A stretch of 64,000 nucleotides of DNA. Source: CAIYTF01 sp963664845. Its GTDB lineage: Bacteria > Bacteroidota > Ignavibacteria > Ignavibacteriales > Ignavibacteriaceae. The position numbers and the translations under genes are program-made. Within the stretch, counting starts at the first letter, position 1, and each line of letters starts with the position of its first letter. The stretch covers positions 186,001 to 250,000 of the forward strand of contig OY761615.1 of assembly GCA_963664845.1 (NCBI GenBank), read 5' to 3'. The notes under the pieces are model-generated. The model was not told the origin of the DNA, did not search any database, and was given only the letters and a program-made list of their open reading frames with translations. Of this stretch, positions 62,480-64,000 are shown piece by piece.

Positions 62480-63886
62480 ATGATTTTCCGTCGTCACTAT
62501 TTCAGAATGCAGCTCATAGCTGCATTCTGTATTATTTCGCTGCTGCTTGTATGGGTTACGTCATGGGTAAGCTATCGGTTTATCCGCAATCTGTACCTTG
62601 AAGAAATGAGCGATCAGATCAGTGTTCTCAGTTCAGTCTATTCATCCAGAATAGATAATGATTTTTTGACATTTCTGGAATTGGGCAAACCTTCAGCAAC
62701 AGCCGAAAAATATTTTAAGTCGCTTTTCCTGCCCGCAGAAGCCAAAAGCGTAATGGAAGCCTTTGTGTTTGACAACGAATTCAGAATTGTTCTTCATTCT
62801 TTTAAAAATGATCAGTATGAAATGAATGAACCCGATTTATTGCTCCATCGGAAAGAATTGCAGGCATTGCCAATCCGAAAATCATTCACGTCCATCCCCT
62901 TCCGCGGCGATGACGGTCAATGGTACCTGTGGGGCTTCACCCGTTTGAACGGAAATTTCTGCCTGGCTATTAAGGAGAACGCGCTGCGTTTACAAAAAGT
63001 TGAAGATTTTGCGTATGTCTTCTGGCTGATTGGACTCGGTGGAGGCATACTTGCTCTCCTGCTCAGTGTGTATATTGCAAAATCAATCACCAAACCCATT
63101 GACAAACTTGTCGCTTTTAGTTCGGAAATTGGAGCGGCAAATTTTTCGGTCACCCAACCGGACGGGATTAAAGGAGAATTAAGCATCCTGTCAGACGCGA
63201 TGGATAAAATGAAACTTGACCTCTCCGGACAACAGGAAGAAAAGGAACAGCTGCTTGCCCAAATTGCCCATGAAATACGCAACCCGTTGGGAGGTATTGA
63301 ACTGCTAACGAACCTCGTCCGGGAAGGGCCGGCAGGAAACGGGAAAGATGCACAACATCTCGACAGGATCATTGCAGAAATTGCCGGCTTGAAAGAACTG
63401 ATCACAAACTATCTGAACTTTCAGAAGGCAAGAAAGACAGCTCCTTCATGGGTTGAGCTGGAACCTGTGATAAGCTCGGTTACAGCAATGTGTGAACCGG
63501 AACTCCGGAAAAAACGCTGCTTGCTCTCGACTAAAATCGATTTGAAAAAGGTATATTTCGATACTGAACATCTGAAGCAAATACTCCTTAATCTGATCAC
63601 TAACAGCATACACTCGGTGCCAGATGGCGGCAGTATAAGTCTGCGGACTTTCACCGAGAACAACAGTTGGTGTATAAGCATATCCGATGATGGAGCCGGA
63701 TTGAACAACGATGAACTCAAAAAAATATTCACGCCATTCTTTACAACAAAAAAAGACGGAACCGGATTGGGACTGGCAATTTGCCTGAAACTTGCAAGAG
63801 AAAACAGAGCTGATCTGGCAGCAAAAAATAATGTCAGTGCCGGATGTACCTTCACGTTAAAAAAAGAGATAAGTAATGAAGCCTGA
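62480..63886 (+). CDS. Membrane sensor histidine kinase
   Basis: A 468-residue kinase. Transmembrane helix 1 is about residues 11-33 and helix 2 about 178-200, enclosing a periplasmic sensor domain of about 145 residues (LSSVYSSRIDNDFLTFLELG..., possibly a single-Cache-like fold). A HAMP-like segment (AKSITKPIDKLVAFSSEIG) leads to the H box IAHEIRNPLGGIELLTNL with His264, then N box ILLNLITNSIHSVPDGG and G boxes DDGAGLNNDE and GTGLGLAI. Such NtrB/AtoS-like kinases partner NtrC-type regulators. It starts 95 bases after the outer-membrane protein and its end overlaps the response regulator by 11 bases, so the partners are coupled. Confidence 0.93.
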   Translation: MIFRRHYFRMQLIAAFCIISLLLVWVTSWVSYRFIRNLYLEEMSDQISVLSSVYSSRIDNDFLTFLELGKPSATAEKYFKSLFLPAEAKSVMEAFVFDNEFRIVLHSFKNDQYEMNEPDLLLHRKELQALPIRKSFTSIPFRGDDGQWYLWGFTRLNGNFCLAIKENALRLQKVEDFAYVFWLIGLGGGILALLLSVYIAKSITKPIDKLVAFSSEIGAANFSVTQPDGIKGELSILSDAMDKMKLDLSGQQEEKEQLLAQIAHEIRNPLGGIELLTNLVREGPAGNGKDAQHLDRIIAEIAGLKELITNYLNFQKARKTAPSWVELEPVISSVTAMCEPELRKKRCLLSTKIDLKKVYFDTEHLKQILLNLITNSIHSVPDGGSISLRTFTENNSWCISISDDGAGLNNDELKKIFTPFFTTKKDGTGLGLAICLKLARENRADLAAKNNVSAGCTFTLKKEISNEA

Positions 63887-64000
63887 AACGATACTGGTCG
63901 TAGAAGACAACGATACCATAAGATTGGGCATCACCGAAAGCCTGCAGCGTGAGGGTTATGCTGTAGCGGAATTCAACAACGGGATAGATGCCTTGCAACA
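63876..64000 (+). CDS. Response regulator, 3'-truncated by window end
   Basis: The ATG at 63876 overlaps the kinase end and the frame stays open to the window edge (41 codons): MKPETILVVEDNDTIRLG followed by ITESLQREGYAVAEFNNGIDALQ. This is the start of a receiver domain; the acidic pair Glu-Asp of LVVEDND is the metal-binding pocket and the phospho-acceptor Asp lies beyond the window. The sigma-54 promoter upstream and the NtrB-like kinase suggest an NtrC-type regulator with an AAA+ domain, but that part is not visible. Confidence 0.88.
   Translation, partial: MKPETILVVEDNDTIRLGITESLQREGYAVAEFNNGIDALQ

Noticed and set aside
1..64000. tRNA or rRNA genes, CRISPR arrays, insertion sequences
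   Set aside because: I scanned gaps for T-loop sequences, regularly spaced repeats and transposase-like frames and saw none that I could support.

Overview
The window reads as chromosome of a Gram-negative member of the Bacteroidota/Chlorobiota group, most likely an Ignavibacteria-type organism. Two very large secreted proteins (25673-31816 and 37521-40226) end in type IX secretion (T9SS) sorting domains of the 'NYPNPFNPST ... GxxxxxKxxxLK' kind that is common in Ignavibacteria and relatives. There are also an OmpA-type porin, outer-membrane barrel candidates, a tricorn protease with a signal peptide and a glycine-tailed RRM protein. Pyruvate:ferredoxin oxidoreductase, tyrosine phenol-lyase and a complete SUF Fe-S operon suggest an anaerobic or facultative, amino-acid and pyruvate-using metabolism rich in Fe-S enzymes. 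The phylum is inferred from protein style, not from a marker gene. I found no rRNA, tRNA or CRISPR array.

Layout. 0.2-3.4 kb: small exported hypotheticals and a Gfo/Idh/MocA oxidoreductase. 3.6-10.5 kb: a leftward Fe-S assembly cluster, sufB-sufC-sufD-sufS-sufU-DUF59, followed by a bacilliredoxin and a cysteine-bearing Rrf2 regulator. 10.8-16.8 kb: a bestrophin-like channel, OmpA porin, tyrosine phenol-lyase with an Lrp regulator, RRM protein and proC. 16.9-23 kb: tricorn protease and HrpB helicase. 23.4-25.3 kb: a small AT-rich accessory patch with a lipoprotein, a gene broken by two frameshifts, and a DUF433/DUF5615 antitoxin-toxin pair whose toxin carries an amber stop. 25.7-40.2 kb: the two T9SS cargo proteins flank the PFOR plus dihydroorotate-dehydrogenase-like operon. 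40.4-51.7 kb: a short MgtE-like transporter, KimA-like potassium/APC permease, MoeB-rhodanese E1-like protein, six-PAS hybrid kinase, PafA-like phosphatase and a methyltransferase. 52.1-58.2 kb: gltBD. 58.4-60.2 kb: a nitronate-monooxygenase-like barrel protein with extra cysteines. 60.4-64 kb: a strong sigma-54 promoter with two phased palindromes drives an Asn-rich outer-membrane protein, followed by a histidine kinase and a response regulator cut by the window end.

How the genes fit together. The SUF cluster would supply Fe-S clusters to PFOR, GltB and GltD encoded nearby, with the Rrf2 protein as likely sensor. PFOR, glutamate synthase and tyrosine phenol-lyase place carbon-nitrogen balance at the centre of the window. 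The PFOR and gltB upstream regions share a composite sequence (AATTCCCT, six bases, TTTACGTTT), which may be a common regulatory site.

The most noteworthy observations are the sigma-54 outer-membrane-protein/two-component module, the shared PFOR/gltB element, the decayed toxin and double-frameshifted gene in the AT-rich patch, the block duplication inside the 2047-residue T9SS protein, and the NMO-like protein with a cysteine-rich C-terminal part.
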